64,000 nucleotides of DNA from Serendipita indica DSM 11827 (lineage: Eukaryota > Basidiomycota > Agaricomycetes > Sebacinales > Serendipitaceae), in the NCBI GenBank assembly GCA_910890315.1, contig CAJVGD010000002.1, forward strand, positions 1,426,001-1,490,000. Reading direction: 5' to 3'. A model generated the notes under the pieces. The model was not told the DNA's origin and made no database searches. It saw only the letters and a list, made by a program, of their open reading frames with translations. Below are positions 45,323 to 55,537 of this stretch, in pieces (the stretch's first letter is position 1; each line of letters opens with the position of its first letter). The position numbers and the translations under genes are program-made.

Positions 45323-45840
45323 TCAAGGCATGGGCGAGCATTTCAAGCAGAGCGAATGGGTGAATTCCGTCAGGTCTCCATTATCAAAAGCGGGACCTAG
45401 AATAATGTCGGAATCTTCATCGGGATTGTGTCGTTTGTGAGTGGATTCGATGAGGCGGTTCGGCCAAACTGTGCTCAGATGCCCTCTGAGGGTTCCGCAG
45501 TGATCCGGCTGGCAACACTGCTTCGTTTCCCCTACTTGTTTGATGTCTATGATATGTTATATGATAGTAGCCTTCACAGTGAAATGTTTCACCTAAAGCA
45601 ACAGGGATGTCGTCGCCATTTTCGTTCACCGATACCACGATGTACAATCGGCTCTTGGCATTGAGGTAGTACAACGTATCATCCTCGATCGAATCGCTAT
45701 ACCTGGGCCGCTCCCAACCAAGACCCTTTGGCGTCCAAGGTTGTACACCTTCTCGTCGGATTCAGATATGTGCAACAACACCCGACACGGTGCCTGCTAA
45801 AGGGCTTTGCAACAGTCGGTCGTTAAGGGCGATAAGCGTA
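45323..45840 (-). pseudogene. Disabled copy of the CCQP-HCGTL family gene
   Basis: A 5'-truncated relative of the gene at 46428..47544 on the same strand. The reading IRREGVQPWTPKGLG, RLYIVVSVNENGDDIPVALG, an intron, then KQCCQPDHCGTLRGHLST and the C-terminal LTEFTHSLCLKCSPMP align along the intact gene. Where that gene has the Trp of NIWIRQEG, this copy has a TGA stop, and the upstream coiled-coil and Cys regions are not found. The intron and both splice sites of the second half are still recognisable, so decay is not old. This is a host gene family, not an element. Confidence 0.7.
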
Positions 45841-46427
45841 ACGGGAGGCGGGTGGATGGTGAAGGTGGAAGAGGGCGAATAACGCTGTGTCCACTGATAT
45901 GTACTTGTTCCGGGAATCGAGAAGGCAAGGGAAAAGAGCGCTAATGGACAAGTCGCACTCCCACCTCACTGTTAAATACGGTTGGTACGAATCCGTTTCC
46001 GATTCAGTTACAGCAAGCCGTACCACGTTAGTCGTGGACTTTTTCCTTTGTATTTAAGGACGCATAATGACGCTGTTCCGAGTGATTCTGACGGTGGGTG
46101 TGAGATTATGAGTGTTGGTGTTAGGCTGCCAGGGGTGACAGAAAGGCAATTATTTCCGTTGATGGGTCGAGTAAGATGTTCCATCGTTATGATGGCTACG
46201 CGAGAAGCCGTAGAGATGGATATGGGGGAGTGTGTGTCGGTGGATAGCTTGTAATCACGACTGCCTGCTGGTAGAATCTGGATTGTGAACTTTTACGAGG
46301 GGCTGCATAGGTTGGCTTGTGGAGCGAAGATCAGAGAATCGACATATTAACCCCGTAGTCGTTAGTTGCCCAAGCGGTGAGACTTGGCAGAATAGATACG
46401 AGGGAACGGGTTTCTGGGTCCACTCAG
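45841..46427. other. Intergenic between the two family copies
   Basis: 587 bp. No gene recognised. The missing 5' part of the truncated copy would have lain here. Confidence 0.35.
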
Positions 46428-47544
46428 TCATGGCCTCGGCGAGCACACAAGGCAGAGTTGATGGGCGAACAATGTCAGATCCTCGGTATCAAAAGCACGG
46501 CTGAGGATGGCGTTGGGATCGTCGTTGGGCTTATGTCGTTTGTAAGCAGAATTAACATAGCGGGTCGGCCAAATGGTACTTAGGTGACCCCTGAGGGTCC
46601 CGCAATGATTCGGCTGGCAGCATTGCCTTGTTGCTCCCATAGGTTTGATGTCTATTGTATATGTTATGATTGGCCACCTAGACTCTGGGAATCGTCTTAC
46701 CTAAAGCGACGGGAAATTCATTTCCATTTTCACTAACGACTGCTACGATATAGTAGCGGTTGTTTGTGGAATCAACAAAGTCGAGCGTATGCTCCTCGAT
46801 CATCTTGTCGTATTCGACCTGTTCCAAACCAAGTCCCTTTGGGGTCCAAGGCTGTTTTCCTTCTTGTCGAATCCATATATTTGGTACGTCGACTTGATGC
46901 AAGTCTCTTAAAAGCCACACGAGACTGCTGTAACAGGCACCTTGGGCTAAATGAAGAGTTTCTCGGATCAATATGGTGAATATCCTCTGATATGGACATA
47001 CTAATCGTGATGGGCAACGGTTCTGGGCAATCCATACTGGAAAGAGTCACGCTGAGGAGGTTCTGTGTCTGGTTTGCAGTGGTGTTCGACTGAGGGGTCT
47101 GATCTTGGAGAACCTTGAGATCATATTCAATTGCCTTTATCTCCTCGGTTTCATCGTTCGCTACATCCTCTGCGGGGCGTTGCTGTGCGGGGGTATATGG
47201 GCTATTAGCGATCGTAAGCCGGAGTGTAAGTTACCTTCAGCTTATTCAGACGTTCATATCCCTTCTTTATAATCTGTGCGCGTTCCTCGTGACGCTCTAA
47301 TGACCGACCTCGTGGAAGTTCATCTTTGAGTTGTTGAACGAGCTGGAGTAGTTTCTGGCTCCTATAGGTTGTTAGAGGTTGTCGGGGGGTATCTCTAGTA
47401 CCTTATCCGTCCCGGATTGTCTCGCTTCTCACCTAAGTTTCGGACCTTGGCTTGTCTATGATCAACAGTAGGTCCCGAAGCGTTGAGGATCCTCACGGTG
47501 GTGTTTCGTGGGATTGAGGCTGAGGTTGGGCAGGGCAGCTTCAT
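46428..47544 (-). CDS. Unrecognised protein with coiled coil and CCQP-HCGTL C-terminus
   Basis: Not recognised. Starts MKLPCPTSASIPRNTTVRIL at 47544. Then comes a basic helical region (SQKLLQLVQQLKDELPRGRS, LERHEERAQIIKKGYERLNK) likely to form a coiled coil, after an Asp/Glu linker NLLSVTLSSMDCPEPLPITI, then KTLHLAQGACYSSLVWLLRD and KQPWTPKGLGLEQVEYD. An intron precedes the Cys motif (RQCCQPNHCGTLRGHLST), followed by IWPTRYVNSAYKRHKP and the C-terminal LTLFAHQLCLVCSPRP. The splices at about 47403, 47235, 47020 and 46700 are GT-AG and keep phase, giving about 370 aa. The Cys pairs (CC...HC, C..C) suggest metal binding. There is no signal peptide. Confidence 0.65.
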
Positions 47545-47850
47545 TCTGAGATTACTTTGAGCCCGAACAAGGTCTGTGACGAGGTTGGTGGCATGGTGGA
47601 ATTCTTACTATAGAAGGAATTAAGGCACTGCCACACGCCACTGCTTGCCCATTTCCCCCGCCATGTGGAGAGGAATACCTACTCTGAACAAGTCAGGAAA
47701 TAGCTCGGATCCGCTTAAACGCTCGAGAAAAATGCCACTAATCTTACTTTGCCTCGACCGAGTTCTCTGAGACGCTGAGCATCCCATCAGTCATCCGTAT
47801 GTGATCCATCTCTTGAATCTTATCAATATCAATGTCAAACCAGGCATCGA
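47545..47850. other. Upstream region of the CCQP gene
   Basis: 306 bp; no ORF. Probable promoter of the minus-strand gene. Confidence 0.35.
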
Positions 47851-47944
47851 TAGAAATGGGCTAGGAAAGACGACAGGTCCAGCCCCATTTCCCCACCTTG
47901 AAAGGCGGCCACTCAAACCTGGAGGAAGGCCCATCGCTCATTTG
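47851..47944 (+). repeat. Left 94-bp terminal inverted repeat
   Basis: Begins TAGAAATGGGCTAGGAAAGA and ends CCCATCGCTCATTTG. Identical over all 94 bases to the reverse complement of 49245..49338. Confidence 0.9.
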
Positions 47945-48348
47945 GTAGAAAGGATAATTGAAACCGAATACTTCCTACTAAATCTCCTACGTTATAAACC
48001 CTTAGAGAGATACCAGCTTTACTGCCCATGGAGGGAACGGGTTTACTGAGTCGGAGAGGCGCAAAGACACCCCGCGTGTCCGAGCGCGTTTCTTTGAGCA
48101 GGAAAGACGAGAAGAAAGCCGCCCTCTATGCGTGCCTTTCTATTTACTTAAGCCTGTCAGGGAATGTCGTCTTTCGTTTTACCTTTACCCAATCGGAAAG
48201 TCCGGCATAGACGTGGTAGTTTCCTAGCGCTTTCTTGCTGAGGATTGACAGTCTTTCTCAAGGGATATCTTTGTAGTAGAATGACAGCGATTCCATGTCC
48301 CTTTCATGACATGGAAAGACGTAATATCCAATGATTTCGGACGATGGT

Positions 48349-48581
48349 TCTGACGATTACAGAGCCCCATTGAACTACGTGACCTCCAAGCTGGCCTGCC
48401 CCAAGATGCCTACCATGGTGACTGGCTTCAGTCATTGCCAAGGGTCGATCGGCGCAGGATCGAAATGACAGAAAAGTATCGGAGCTATAAAATGCCAATC
48501 GAACTCATCAAACAGGCGGCCAGCGACCTGGACGAGCAAGCTCGGGCCCTACAAGCTGCCGACGCAATGGAAGCTAGCTAA
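48349..48581 (+). CDS. Helical open frame inside the TIR element (hypothetical, possibly an exon)
   Basis: An open frame of about 77 codons with protein-like composition: SPIELRDLQAGLPQDAYHGD, RIEMTEKYRSYKMPIELIKQ and AASDLDEQARALQAADAMEA. It ends at TAA 48579..48581. No ATG starts the whole frame, so it may be the 3' exon of a longer gene or a fragment. Amphipathic helices are evident. Function unknown. Confidence 0.3.
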
Positions 48582-48610
48582 AGATATCAGAATCTACATT
48601 TTCTTTCTCT

Positions 48611-48820
48611 CTGTTCGTCTACCCTCTCCTGTGTGTTCATCTGCCTCCCTCTCGTCCTGTTGTTCATCTGCCTCCTTCTCGTCCTGTCTGTTGATCTTCC
48701 TCCTTCTCTTCTTGTTTTTTCATCCGCCTAATCCTTGTCCTGTCTATTCATTCGCCTCCTTGTCGTCCTGTCCGTTTGTCCGTCTCCTTGTCTCGTCTGT
48801 TCGTTCGCCTTCTTTGTATG
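48611..48820 (+). repeat. Pyrimidine-rich minisatellite, about 27-nt unit
   Basis: Seven or so imperfect units of the form TGTTCATCTGCCTCCTTC-TCGTCCTG occur head to tail. Early units are well matched and later ones drift (cgtctccttgtctcg). It lies between the two open frames of the TIR element. Confidence 0.8.
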
Positions 48821-48854
48821 TTATATACGTAAACATATAGTTTCAAATATACTA

Positions 48855-49235
48855 ATGTCGAAAATCTTGGACTGGTCTGATCGAATAATAAGCCTTTTCG
48901 ATCATCTAGAAGAGCTATTTCGTGATATCAACGAGGCAACCGGCGAGCCCATCCATATCACCGAACTCTGTCAGCGGTTAGATCTCGCTTATTTCACATG
49001 TTGCCTCGATGTTCCTGGATCCATCGACATCCGGCGTTCATTCATAGACTACATCAAGCATGGCGAATTGGACGCCTTGCAGTACAATCGACTATACGTT
49101 CCCCACTATGGGTCCCAATACGAGCGTTTAAAACTCTCAGCACAGTGGGACCTCGAGCATCCATTACTTCATAACGAGGCTCTCATTACGATTGATCCCG
49201 TCCTGGACGATGAAAGATGGCCAAGCTCTGAATGA
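48855..49235 (+). CDS. Cargo ORF of the TIR element, 126 aa hypothetical
   Basis: Intronless, starts MSKILDWSDRIISLFDHLEE and continues ITELCQRLDLAYFTCCLDVP, FIDYIKHGELDALQYNRLYV, ending IDPVLDDERWPSSE. Mostly helical, acidic, with one adjacent Cys pair. A GTG-initiated extension upstream runs into the minisatellite and is not used. The stop is 10 bp from the right repeat, so the gene fills the element to its edge. Not recognised as transposase: no DDE/D triad or helix-turn-helix signature seen. Confidence 0.4.
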   Translation: MSKILDWSDRIISLFDHLEELFRDINEATGEPIHITELCQRLDLAYFTCCLDVPGSIDIRRSFIDYIKHGELDALQYNRLYVPHYGSQYERLKLSAQWDLEHPLLHNEALITIDPVLDDERWPSSE

Positions 49236-49244
49236 AAGCTTTCT

Positions 49245-49338
49245 CAAATGAGCGATGGGCCTTCCTCCAGGTTTGAGTGGCCGCCTTTCAAGGTGGGGAA
49301 ATGGGGCTGGACCTGTCGTCTTTCCTAGCCCATTTCTA
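49245..49338 (-). repeat. Right 94-bp terminal inverted repeat
   Basis: Perfect reverse complement of 47851..47944. Just outside it (49360-49405) is a small imperfect hairpin, GGGCCTCTTTCCAG against CTGGAAAGGCCC. Confidence 0.9.
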
Positions 49339-50213
49339 GCGACTCTGGAAATGGTCACTTTGGGCCTCTTTCCAGTGCACCGCCACCGCTGGAAAGGCCC
49401 TGGACTTGCACCGTGCTTGATCCCCCATGCCCGCTTGCTCCTATCCAAGTCAAAATGCATAATGAAGGTCTTTTGGAAAAATTCAACGTATTCCCAGTTC
49501 TTAGAGGTCTATTCGTAGGACTGCTTCCTGCAATTAAGATGGGAGAGCTGCGCAAGCCTCAGAGAAGCGGCATTTTGGACTTGGTGCGGGCCACAGATAC
49601 TTTATAGACAGTTTCATTACAAACTTTAAATGTTATTACTTTGAAATTAGCAGCTCTATGCAGTTCACAAGTCGTCACAGTCTTGCTTGAGATTCCGGTG
49701 TGTTACTATCAGGCCTTTAAGCGGGTTTGGCCGCTTTGAATATTGTCTCTCTTGTAACTATTCCCATTATCTGGATTAGTATGGCGAGAGATTTACTGGC
49801 ATCACGGACAATGGACTTGGCTAGCGACTATAGCCCTCTGACCTTGCCAGGGCTCCGCATCATCAGCTAACACGTCCAGATAGTTTTAATGGTCTTTAAA
49901 TATGATTTTATTACTCATTTCAATCTAGCCTGGTGTTTAGTTGCTCAAGATCAATCTCGAGACGGAGGTCGAGCGATCTGCACAGTAATGTTCATTTGGA
50001 GTGATTTTCGTAGAAATTCTTTTCTGACTGCTTCAGTCTCTTATTTCGCCCTCAAATTCAATCAATTTGTAGATAAGAAGCCAATCTACATTTCTTAAAT
50101 TGATCGAGACTTTACATGTATTCGTTAGCCTACAAATGGTGAAATGGGTGGCGGGTGGCACATGTGTGAACACTTGATGTGGTCACTGTAAGATCTCTGC
50201 GCCATACTTTTCT
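49339..50213. other. Intergenic, no gene recognised
   Basis: 875 bp. AT-rich after 49600. No catalytic-serine motif of an alpha/beta hydrolase was found in the plus frames, which matters for the truncated N-terminus of the next gene. Confidence 0.4.
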
Positions 50214-53200
50214 GTGTGCTGCGTGTATATAGACGGACCTGAGGACATTGAGAGACCAACGAATGCCATCTTCTTCTTCGGCGCCGCGCACTCTGGTCTC
50301 GAGACTACCACTCTCCTCGAGACAATCAACCGTTTGACGTCGATGTACATGAAGGCTACAAACTTCATTCTCAAGGACCTTCAGTTCCACTCGTCCGAAC
50401 TCGAAAACATACAGAGCCTGTACGTTGCAGCGAGCGAGAAAATCAGCAGCATATACTTCTGCGAAGAGTACAAGACAACTTATGAGAGGAAACGGCGGAG
50501 ACTGGTTAGTGTCAATCTTGTCTGGCCTTGAAAGCCACTGACTGGAGTAGAGCGTTCCGCTTCACCCCGCAGTCATCGCCGGGAACCGAAATTGCATAAC
50601 AAACGTGCTCTATGCGGACCACGAAAGTTTGGTTCGGTTCCCTGATGCAACGAGTGAAAACTATCAAGTAGTTCTTCACTATCTCAATGACTATTGCGAC
50701 AGTGCCCCTGGAGTGGTGATGGAGAAGTGGCTTATAGAGGACAACCTGCGTACTTCGCATTCATTCTCTCCTCTCTGATTAGCTGATCTGTATGCAGGTG
50801 CAACGGAAGAGCTCACTATCTGGAATGTCACACTACCAAAAGCCCTTCCACCTATGTCAATGTATTACATTGACCGACCAGAAATTCACTCCCTCATCAC
50901 GCGGATACTACTTCTAGATGGTCGTCCGAAACGTCAACCACGATGCATACTGCATGGGCTTGGAGGGGCAGGCAAAACTCAGCTGGCAACTAACTGGATT
51001 CAGGAGTACAAAAGCAGGTACGAGCTATGGGGACCACCATGGAAAGATCTGACTTGTTTCTAGGTTTACTTGGGTAATATTTGTCGACGCTTCCAGTCAA
51101 ACACAAATAGAAGCAGACCTGCAGCTGGCGATTCGCTCCCTAGGCCCGGAATACAGTCACACGACTTGGGAGGATGCAATGGCCTACCTCGATGGCAAGG
51201 GGAAAGGCTGGCTACTGTTCGTCGACAATGCCGACTCACCAAACCTTAACCTCGACCCATATCTCCCTACTTCCATTCACGGGACGATTCTGGTTACCAC
51301 AAGGAATTATGAATGCATCGGTTATGCCCCAGACGGTGCAGTTCCTGTCGGTGGTCTCCAGGAATGTGAGGCAGTGAACCTCCTCCATATAGTCGCCAAT
51401 GTTAAACCTACATCCAACGGCGAGTCGCTTGAGATTGTTAGGGAGCTAGGAATGCTAGCACTCGCGATTACTCAAGCAGGGACGTATATTCGCAATACCC
51501 AGCGCCTTAGTGGATACCTCGACACATTTCGAAAGCATAGACGTCGACTTCTGCGCAAGCACCCAGATACTGGTTCCTATTACAAGCTCTCGACATACGC
51601 GACGTTTGACCTCTCATTCATTCAATTACCAACAAAGACACAGGAGTTCATGAAGCTATGCGCATTCCTTTATCATTCCTTCATCCCAATCACCCTGTTT
51701 GAGCAGTCGACAGAGTCCGGCTTCTGCACGCACACCATCCTGGACGATTGTCCTCCGCCAGAAAGTGACAAAGTATTCATATCAAAGCTCCAGGAGATTC
51801 TGGGCACGACATGGGACGAAATTGCATTCCAGGAGATCGTCGACTCGGCATTACGCGCGTCGTTTATCCAGGTTTCGACTGATGGGTTATTCTACACCAT
51901 TTCACCCCTCCTTCAGATGTACATCAAGGACTCTCTGGATGGAGAGGAACCTCAACGCTACCTACGGACGGTAGTACAACTTCTGCTGGGGGCAATCAGG
52001 CCCTCGGAGGGTAGCAACATAAAGCTCAGGCAGTTACTCTGTCATACCAACAACATTCCTTGGTCCCTGAAATCGGAGAATGTGGCACACACGCTGGCTT
52101 TCCACGAGCTTTATAATGCCTTATGTGACTGGAAGGTGTGCCGAGAGATGTTGGAGTCTGCTCTTTCCCAACTTCACCAAACTGAAGGCAGAAGTCATGA
52201 GAGCTCGATATGGCTCATGGGTAAAATTGCTATTGCCACATGGAATTGTGGTCGGTTGGAGGAAGCAGAAAAATTACAGCGAGACGTTCTCAGCCTGCGG
52301 CGTGAGACCAATGGATCACAGCACCCGGGCACACTCTCGGCAATGTCCGACCTCGCAATCATGTTGCGGGACGTTGGGAAATTGGACGAGGCGGAAAAGG
52401 TGCAGAGAGAGGTGCTTGATATGCTTATTGGGCTTCATGGACGGCGATATCAAGACACGATCTCAGCAATGGGTAACCTTGCAATCACGTTGCGGACACG
52501 TGGTCAGATGGACTCGGCAGGAGAGATGCAGCGAGAAGTACTCGCCCTACGGCACGAGCTTCTTGGTCAATACCATACAGATACACTCTCTGCAATGAGT
52601 GACCTTGCAATGACGCTGCGGACACGTGGTCAGTTGGAAACGGCGGAAGCAATGCAAAAAGTTGTAGTCAACCTGCGGCTCACGGTCCTCGAGCGACATC
52701 ATCCAGGCACCATATCGGCAATGGATGACCTTGCGGCTACTCTGCGAATACGTGGTCAGTTTGACGAGGCAAAAACGATGCAGCGGGAGGTGCTTGCCTT
52801 GCGGCTCGACCTCCTCGGTCAACAACATCCAGACACACTCTCAGCAATGAGTAATCTTGCAATCATATTGCGGACAAGTAACCAGTTGGACGAAGCAGAA
52901 ACGATGCAGCGAGAAGTACTCGCTTTGTGGCGCCAGCTCCTTGGACAACATCATCCGGACACTATCTCGGCAATGGGGAACCTTGCAGTTACGCTGCAGA
53001 GGCGGGATCTCTTGAACGAGGCGGAAGCAATGCAGCGAGAGGTGCTCACTCTACGGCTCAAGGTCCTTGGTCGACACCATCCAGACACACTCTCAACAAT
53101 GAGTGATCTTGCAATCATATTGCGGACAAGCAACCGGTTGGACGAAGCGGAAACGATGCAGCGAGAAGTACTCGCTTTGCGGCGCGAGCTTCTTGATCAA

Positions 53201-53753
53201 CACCACCCAGACACAATCTCAGTAATAGGCGACCTCGCAACCACGCTCAGGGCACGTGGTAAGGTGGAAGAGGCAGGAAAGATGCAGCGGGAAGTATTTC
53301 GCCTGCGACTCGACCTCCTTGGCCGACAGCCTCCGGACGTAATCTCAACAGTGGACAATCTTGCAGTCTCGTTTGTGAGGCAAAGCCATTCGAATCAGAT
53401 AGATAAGGTAATACAACCAGAAACGGTTTGGGATGAAGGATCGGCGGAAGTGAAAAACGAAAAGGATCCCGCTCCCTTCATGAGCAATGTCTGTGCCGAG
53501 TTTTATATTATTCGCACTGACAACATTACCAGAGTACCCCCAGTCTTGTTGATAATCCTACCCCTGACAGTGCCGACCTAAACTCTGCTAAGACTGGAAA
53601 GAAGGTACTTACACATCCAACGTCCCATTTTTCGTCTTTTCTGACACTCAACAGCGTAAACGCGACATAGATGACGGCAATACAAGACGAAGCGTGTCCA
53701 TTCTCAAAACGGTCAGCAGTCGTATCGCAAAAATACTAGGGATAACCGAATGA
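50214..53753 (+). CDS. NLR protein: partial hydrolase-like domain, NB-ARC, TPR array
   Basis: Exons: about 50214..50504, 50551..50749, 50798..51017, 51064..53488, 53533..53604, 53655..53753. The 5' end is open: no ATG begins the frame before 50344. The first part (AIFFFGAAHSGLE, SVPLHPAVIAG, ENYQVVLHYLNDYC) resembles the second half of the SesB-like alpha/beta hydrolase that fronts many fungal NLRs; the upstream half with the nucleophile Ser is not seen. NB-ARC follows: CILHGLGGAGKTQLA (P-loop), WLLFVDNAD (Walker B), GTILVTTRN and LGMLALAITQAGTY. From about 52250, nine or ten 42-residue TPRs occur. The C-terminus splices to a GKKRKR nuclear-signal-like tail. Role in self/non-self recognition or immunity-like cell death is inferred from the class. 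Confidence 0.85.
52250..53370 (+). repeat. Coding 126-nt tandem repeats (TPR array of the NLR)
   Basis: Units of 42 codons repeat with plan HPDTLSAMSDLA-LR-G then LDEAE-MQREVLALR-LLG. Several neighbouring units share long nucleotide stretches (for example gcaatcatattgcggacaag occurs near 52860 and 53110), so the array is partly homogenised at DNA level. Confidence 0.85.
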
Positions 53754-54226
53754 TTGGTCTCTAAAAGACTGATTTTATACATTCGACCCACGTCTGGCCT
53801 ATACCTTCCGTAATCCTACCTATCGTTGCAACTTGACCTCGCACCTCTTTTTAAATCTCATTCAACCTCCACTATGGTGTTGTGCACATTAAAAGATAAA
53901 TATATTGTATTTTCGCGTGTACAATAGCTCTTAATCCTCGTAGCCAAGGCTACCAGAGAATGATCCGCGAGTTACTGTATGACTATGGATTTTACGAACC
54001 CTCCGGAAGCATAAAACCGCACTGACGCTCGAAACAAAGGGTTGAAAACCTCTAGGTACATTCATACCTATACCAAGTCGATCTCCGTCCCTTATAAGCC
54101 CTGTCCGAAACCTTGTGTCCAAAGCGGCATTTCATTGAGCACTAGACAAGTGATATTACATGGACAGCAGCAATACGAAGATTAATACAGAGCACCTAAT
54201 TACAATAGTTCGCATCATTCGACTTC
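53754..54226. other. Intergenic between convergent genes
   Basis: 473 bp of 3' flanks. AT-rich around 53880-53930. No gene recognised. Confidence 0.4.
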
Positions 54227-55537
54227 TCAATGTTTGAGAATCCCACCACGCTCAGCGATCCAGTTGCCTTCCTCGTCCATCCAACCTTGTCCGGGATCCG
54301 GGTAATCCTTGAACATGGGGTGCCACTCCATAGACGCATGTGGCTGATGCCGAACCACACCTTTACGAATAAACTCATCTCCACGTCGATTAAAGAACCC
54401 CTTTGGACGAGCGTACACTTGTTCTGCGTGGTAATATTGCTGAGGACGAGTTTGAGAGAGTGTACGGACGCGCGATGTACCCGTAGGTGAATGACCTGTG
54501 AGATTGGACGTCATATTCGTCGGGAGCGAGCCGACCATGTGCGGCTTTCCTGGCGATGCAGAGATGTACGCCGTCTGATATCCACCGAGGGGTTGCGCAA
54601 CAGGTGGTGGGTTGACGACGGCAAGCCTTGGAGTCGAATACGGTGGCGTAACGGGAGGAGCGTGCATGACGGGCCTGGATGGTGACGACGAAAAGGAGAC
54701 ACGCGGTGTGGAAGCAGATTGCCCTCGCTTATGACTGCTGGGTTGGGTTTGTTCTCTGGATGTGGAAGGAAAGGGGATAGCAATGGGCGCGGATGGACGG
54801 GGCGCTGTTGCGCTCACACTTCGTTGGCGTACGTATCCAGCTGGTACGGGTGTCGTGGCCAGGGGGACTGCGGTACCATAGGGTACTGAATCAGGGACAG
54901 CGAGCCACGTCGCGCTATTCGTAGACTTGCTTTCCTTTGGCTGAGAAGACGTGTAATGACGTTCGTCAGAGTGAGTTCTACGGTGCGAGTGAGAAGGCGA
55001 GTGAGAGGGTGAGTGAGAAGGTGAGTGTTCGCGCTGTTGGTGGTGACGAGAAGGCGAATGTTCGCGTTGGTGGCTCGAGTGGCCATTGTAAACGGCTACG
55101 TGAGACGCTGCAGCGATAGATGCAGCATCAGAGCGGGTGGGTTGGTAGGAATGCCGATGAAGACGGGAAGGTGAATGCTCTGGTTGCTTTGGCTGCTGGG
55201 ATGGCGAGTGAGAGTGAGAGTTTGAGCGGGAATGGGAATGCCTGTTGGCAGATTCCGAGGAATATACTTGTATGGGCTGCGTGATAGGACTTGTCGAGTG
55301 ACGATGGGAAGATTGAGCATGTTTGGAGGGTATGGGTACCGGCACGGCGCGTGACGGCGGCGCTTGATGGGAGCTGCTCACAGATGGATATTGGAGTTGT
55401 ACTGGGGCCTGTCCGTGTGGTTGTACAACTACTGAGACTGGATTACTGCTATTCTTGGGAGAACGTGAGATGGTAATGGTATGCTGAGGGACCTTTGGGG
55501 GCTCGGTCGAGCGAGAGAACAATTTTGTGGTGAACAT
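54227..55537 (-). CDS. Paralogue of the 41.9-kb Ser/Arg-rich gene, GWMDE...GGILKH C-terminus
   Basis: Single exon, 436 aa, start MFTTKLFSRSTEPPK at 55537 (an upstream TTG-initiated extension is not used). Ser/His/Pro/Arg-rich for 370 residues, including direct peptide repeats HSPSHSPSHSPSHSH. The ordered end reads GFFNRRGDEFIRKGVVRH, MEWHPMFKDYPDPGQGWMDE and GNWIAERGGILKH, matching the 41927..43120 protein. It lies in opposite orientation and about 11 kb away. Function unknown; basic, no membrane or secretion signal. It follows convergently after the NLR. Confidence 0.7.
   Translation of the reverse strand: MFTTKLFSRSTEPPKVPQHTITISRSPKNSSNPVSVVVQPHGQAPVQLQYPSVSSSHQAPPSRAVPVPIPSKHAQSSHRHSTSPITQPIQVYSSESANRHSHSRSNSHSHSPSQQPKQPEHSPSRLHRHSYQPTRSDAASIAAASHVAVYNGHSSHQREHSPSRHHQQREHSPSHSPSHSPSHSHRRTHSDERHYTSSQPKESKSTNSATWLAVPDSVPYGTAVPLATTPVPAGYVRQRSVSATAPRPSAPIAIPFPSTSREQTQPSSHKRGQSASTPRVSFSSSPSRPVMHAPPVTPPYSTPRLAVVNPPPVAQPLGGYQTAYISASPGKPHMVGSLPTNMTSNLTGHSPTGTSRVRTLSQTRPQQYYHAEQVYARPKGFFNRRGDEFIRKGVVRHQPHASMEWHPMFKDYPDPGQGWMDEEGNWIAERGGILKH

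Larger units (their letters stand above)
47851..49338. mobile_element. Non-autonomous TIR element bounded by TA, about 1.49 kb
   Basis: Two arms of 94 bp, 47851..47944 and 49245..49338, are exact reverse complements and enclose 1,300 bp. The outermost bases are TA on both sides, so the element proper may be GAAATGGGCTAGG... with TA target duplication, as in Tc1/mariner/pogo elements. The inside lacks a transposase; it has a helical open frame, a pyrimidine minisatellite and a 126-codon ORF ending 10 bp before the right arm. Perfect arm identity implies recent insertion or gene conversion. Bases outside the TA (catcga / gcgactctgg) do not form a longer target duplication. Family assignment is inference. 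Confidence 0.6.

Noticed and set aside
47801-48049. Plus-strand ORF with RNGLGKTTGPAPFPHLERR
   Set aside because: The same peptide appears on the other strand at 49164..49460 because it is simply the translation of the inverted repeat arms; not a gene.
49413-49607. 64-codon plus-strand open frame right of the TIR element
   Set aside because: Short, no motif, no neighbour conservation.
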